This document shows, piece after piece, positions 61,478-64,000 of a stretch of DNA of 64,000 bases. The notes under the pieces are model-generated. The model was not told where the DNA came from. It was given only the letters and a program-made list of their open reading frames with translations, and searched no databases. The stretch's first letter is position 1, and each line of letters starts with the position of its first letter. The stretch comes from Argentina anserina (Eukaryota > Streptophyta > Magnoliopsida > Rosales > Rosaceae). The position numbers and the translations under genes were made by a program. The DNA is taken from positions 23,870,001 through 23,934,000 of the forward strand of contig NC_065872.1 in the NCBI RefSeq assembly GCF_933775445.1, read 5' to 3'.

Positions 61478-64000
61478 AGTTTCAAGGACGGGACGATTAC
61501 TATCCTTGAGGATGTCGCAGATGAGCAACATGATGGCACCACCTTGACTGTATATCCCTCTCTTACTGGGCCATTCGCTTTTAAAACTCCATTTTATGGC
61601 AGCTCCACTCCCGTCTCGCAGTGGACTCACGCAGTGAACCGTCAAGTAGCCAGCTTTCGACCGTCTAAGTCAGGAAATAAGGAGTTAAGTTCAGACGTTT
61701 TGATGGTGAAGTCTGCACACTGTGACGAAGATGCTCCCGTGATGTCATTCAAGCTTCTCAATGACTCTATATTTGACAACTCTGTGCGATGGGGTGCGTT
61801 TCGAACTACCGGCGGTTTTACCTACACAGAGTGCTACTAGGAGTGGGTAGAAGATTTTTTAAGCCGAGACAAAGACCACATCAAGAAGACGGGCCTCTAT
61901 CGAGAAGTGTTCGCGTCATTATTCAGCTATGATTGTTTTGCTCCCGTTGTGCGAGCCTTTTGTGAGTATTGGTACCCTGCTACAAACACTCTGCACACAT
62001 TGCAAGGTGAGATGTCTATATCCCTTTTAGACCTTAAGCATATTGGAGGCTTGCCTATCATTGGAAGGTTTTATGACGAAGTTGTTCCACCCATTGCTGA
62101 GTTTTCTGCAAAGAGTAAAGAATGAGAGCTTCTCATCCCCAAAAGTTGTCGTTATTTGTTTCTTGCTTACCATAGATTGTGCAAGAGAGAGCGTGGCAAT
62201 GTGAAGATAGCTACATGGATACGGTATTGGTACAAAGGCCAGATGAGATACAAGAGGCCTATTACCATGAGTACACTGAATAAGAGGGACGCGCCCACTA
62301 ATACTCACGATCCATCGGGCTTCATTTTGGGGATTCGTCAGCGAACTCCGGAAGATCTTTCACCATTCGAGGATTTAGGCGTAGAAGAAGCAAGCATGAA
62401 ATCTGTTTACCTCTCTGCCTTTTATGTGTGTCGGCTTTGTTTATTCGTATTCCCGAAGAACGATCGAGGTTTTATTCGTCCAGGAGTTTTTAAGATCACT
62501 CACAGGATGGCCCGAGGTCAACACTACTGTCTGGCGGTTCCCGTATTGGCGAATATATATCAGGTTTTAAATGCCATATCCGTCTCAACTGATCCAGGAA
62601 GCTGTGCAACTGCGCTTCCTTTTCATTACTTGTATGGTGGTTGGGCAAGTATTTCGGCACCCATTTCTTCTCTCGACATCCAGAAAGCTTCAGGCCTTTA
62701 ATGGTTCATATTTCAGGGGAATTGTCAGCAAGACATTTCGAGGATGGACGGGCCCGTACCTTGTTCACAGCTTGTGATAATGTTCGGATGGAACGATTTG
62801 CCAAAGTTCCAAGTGTGCGCAAATTGATCGTTGACACCCACGGAGCCCTTTCTGCAGATTCCGCCTATCTCAATAGCCTTCGCTCCGGATTTGTGTCCAT
62901 ACGGCAAGATAGTTGGCGAGTAGTCGAACCATATAACCCTCAGCGATTCAGCTGACAATTCGGATATGTTCAGGGTGTTCCCGGAGGTTCCCAAATAGAT
63001 AGCCGACCCGTACCTTTGGCTCGGACATACTCGGTTTGGGATAGTTTGACAAAGCTTGGCACAAAAGGTGAGGTAATTTTGCCTATGAAAAGTGACATCA
63101 CCAAGTTTATGGTTACTCAGGACTACATCGAATGGTGGTCCAAAGTTCATCACCCTGCGTTGAAGAGGCATATGAAGATAACCATTGTAAATTTGCCACA
63201 ACAAGAGCCTCTAAAAGCTAAAGGAGACGACCGTGCGACAACTCCTCTCCAAATTTTAGTTTCCGCCGAAGCTTTGCCCCCGGTTGACAACTATCAGATT
63301 CCACCTACTCCAACTTTGGAATGAATCGAAGATTCAGCAGATTTCCGCCCCAAGTCGAAGGAGAATGTTGCTACATCCAGGATGCGTAGTAGAAGCAACA
63401 GTAGTACTCATAGTCGTGCACTTCAAACGTCAAAAGAGGGATGATGCTAGTCTTGGACCTATTTACTTCAATTCTAATGCCGACTTTGATCTTGGCGGCA
63501 ATTTTCTTGGGGATGTTCCTGGTCCTTCAAAACTTGTGCCTGCGCATGTTGAGGTATTCGCTTAAACCTCTTTTTTTTGCTGTATTTGCTTTTGTGCTCG
63601 TCCCCTTTAGCTATGTATCATATTCAATAGTTCACTTATTGCCAACTTGATCCAATTTTGTTCCTCCCAGCTTAAAGATATCGATTATTTTGATGAAATC
63701 TGCTCAGGTAACGGCGTTCAATTTCTTTTTAGGAGTGTGCAACTAACATTTTCCCAGAAAATGACGTACATCGGAAGGAGAGTGAACCACAACCAGTTAA
63801 CCAGAGAGGTATACGCGACTTCATTTATACATTATTTTCCCGTATTTCTTCAATAATTTATCCTCATTTTTACCCTCATATACACAGGTTTGTCCATGGC
63901 GACAGGAAGTACAAAGCCTTCAGAAAAAGCAATATTTCTTGAAGCTTTTGTGTGCGATATTGAGGTAGTGGATACAAGTCAATGGCTCCGTGATATCTGC
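61463..64000 (+). pseudogene. Plant mobile domain (PMD) protein, antisense gene of the retrotransposon
   Basis: Plus-strand gene opposite to the LTR orientation. Translation from ATG 61463 (MAAFKSFKDGTITILEDV) gives PMD (aminotransferase-like, MAIN/MAIL family) text: VREVFASLF-like LYREVFASLFSYDCF, WYPATNTLHTLQGEMSISLL, DLKHIGGLPIIGRFYDEVV, LSAFYVCRLCLFVFP, PGVFKITHRMARGQ and FHYLYGGW. The reading is interrupted by stops at 61838 and 62123, a frameshift near 62640-62700 and a stop at 62953. After about 63553 it breaks into short exon-like pieces with GT-AG borders: 63671-63707, 63733-63808 and 63888 onward. PMD proteins are linked to transposon silencing when domesticated. The 3' end lies outside the window. 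Confidence 0.8.

Larger units (their letters stand above)
58924..64000 (-). mobile_element. Tat-type retrotransposon 2, 3' part (runs off window)
   Basis: The 3' LTR at 58924-59712 is homologous to the LTRs of element 1. On the minus strand it is preceded by a purine tract (CTTGAAGTGAGGGCATT). The internal region 59713-64000 holds a MAP65 fragment, the duplicated antisense leader and an antisense plant mobile domain gene. No gag or pol is seen because they would lie beyond 64000. Confidence 0.85.

Noticed and set aside
62725..63204. 159-codon minus-strand frame
   Set aside because: Antisense shadow of the plus-strand mobile domain gene, whose motifs are clear.

Overview
This window is plant nuclear DNA, almost certainly from a core eudicot. 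The evidence is multi-exon genes with GT-AG introns, plant-only families (nCBP, APR-like, DUF6821, MAP65, plant mobile domain), tRNA-Met primed LTR retrotransposons, an AT-rich background and CT, GT and GAA microsatellites. No bacterial, organellar-gene, rRNA, tRNA or CRISPR features were seen.

Layout. 1-3990: gene-free, with an old degenerate duplication. 3991-9253: chromovirus (Ty3/gypsy, minus strand) with both LTRs, PBS and PPT, broken frames and no RNase H. 9254-12575: mostly empty, with one exon-like stretch near 11.5 kb. 12576-13267: Cu/Zn superoxide dismutase pseudogene of CSD3 type (plus). 13962-19077: decayed Ty1/copia element (minus). 20378-22011: intact cap-binding protein nCBP gene (minus, six exons). 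23799-28928: intact APR-like thioredoxin-fold membrane protein gene (plus, four exons). 30026-42159: full-length but dead Ty3/gypsy element of the Tat type (minus, about 12 kb, dual RNase H). 42952-43984: intact DUF6821 membrane protein gene (plus, two exons). 47408-49963: intact ten-exon gene for a HugZ/PNPOx-like protein with a DUF2470 tail (minus). About 50920-54537: truncated Ty1/copia element (minus). 54537-58923: LTR-like and low-complexity DNA. 58924-64000: 3' LTR and 3' internal region of a second Tat-type element (minus) running off the window.

The host genes form an ordered island (CSD3-like, nCBP, APRL, DUF6821, HOZ-like). As I recall it, this order matches Arabidopsis At5g18100-At5g18130 and the paralogous At3g03860-At3g03890 segment. 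Five LTR retroelements have entered the gaps. The genes are not a pathway; their linkage looks like inherited synteny.

The most unusual biology is in the two Tat-type elements. Between integrase and the 3' LTR both carry a rightward (antisense) transcription unit. It has a tandemly duplicated leader of about 115 bp, each copy ending in the same start codon context. In the second element this unit encodes a plant mobile domain protein with intron-like breaks. Between that leader and the 3' LTR, each element has picked up different foreign DNA: a hAT transposase piece in one and a shuffled MAP65 microtubule-protein gene fragment in the other.
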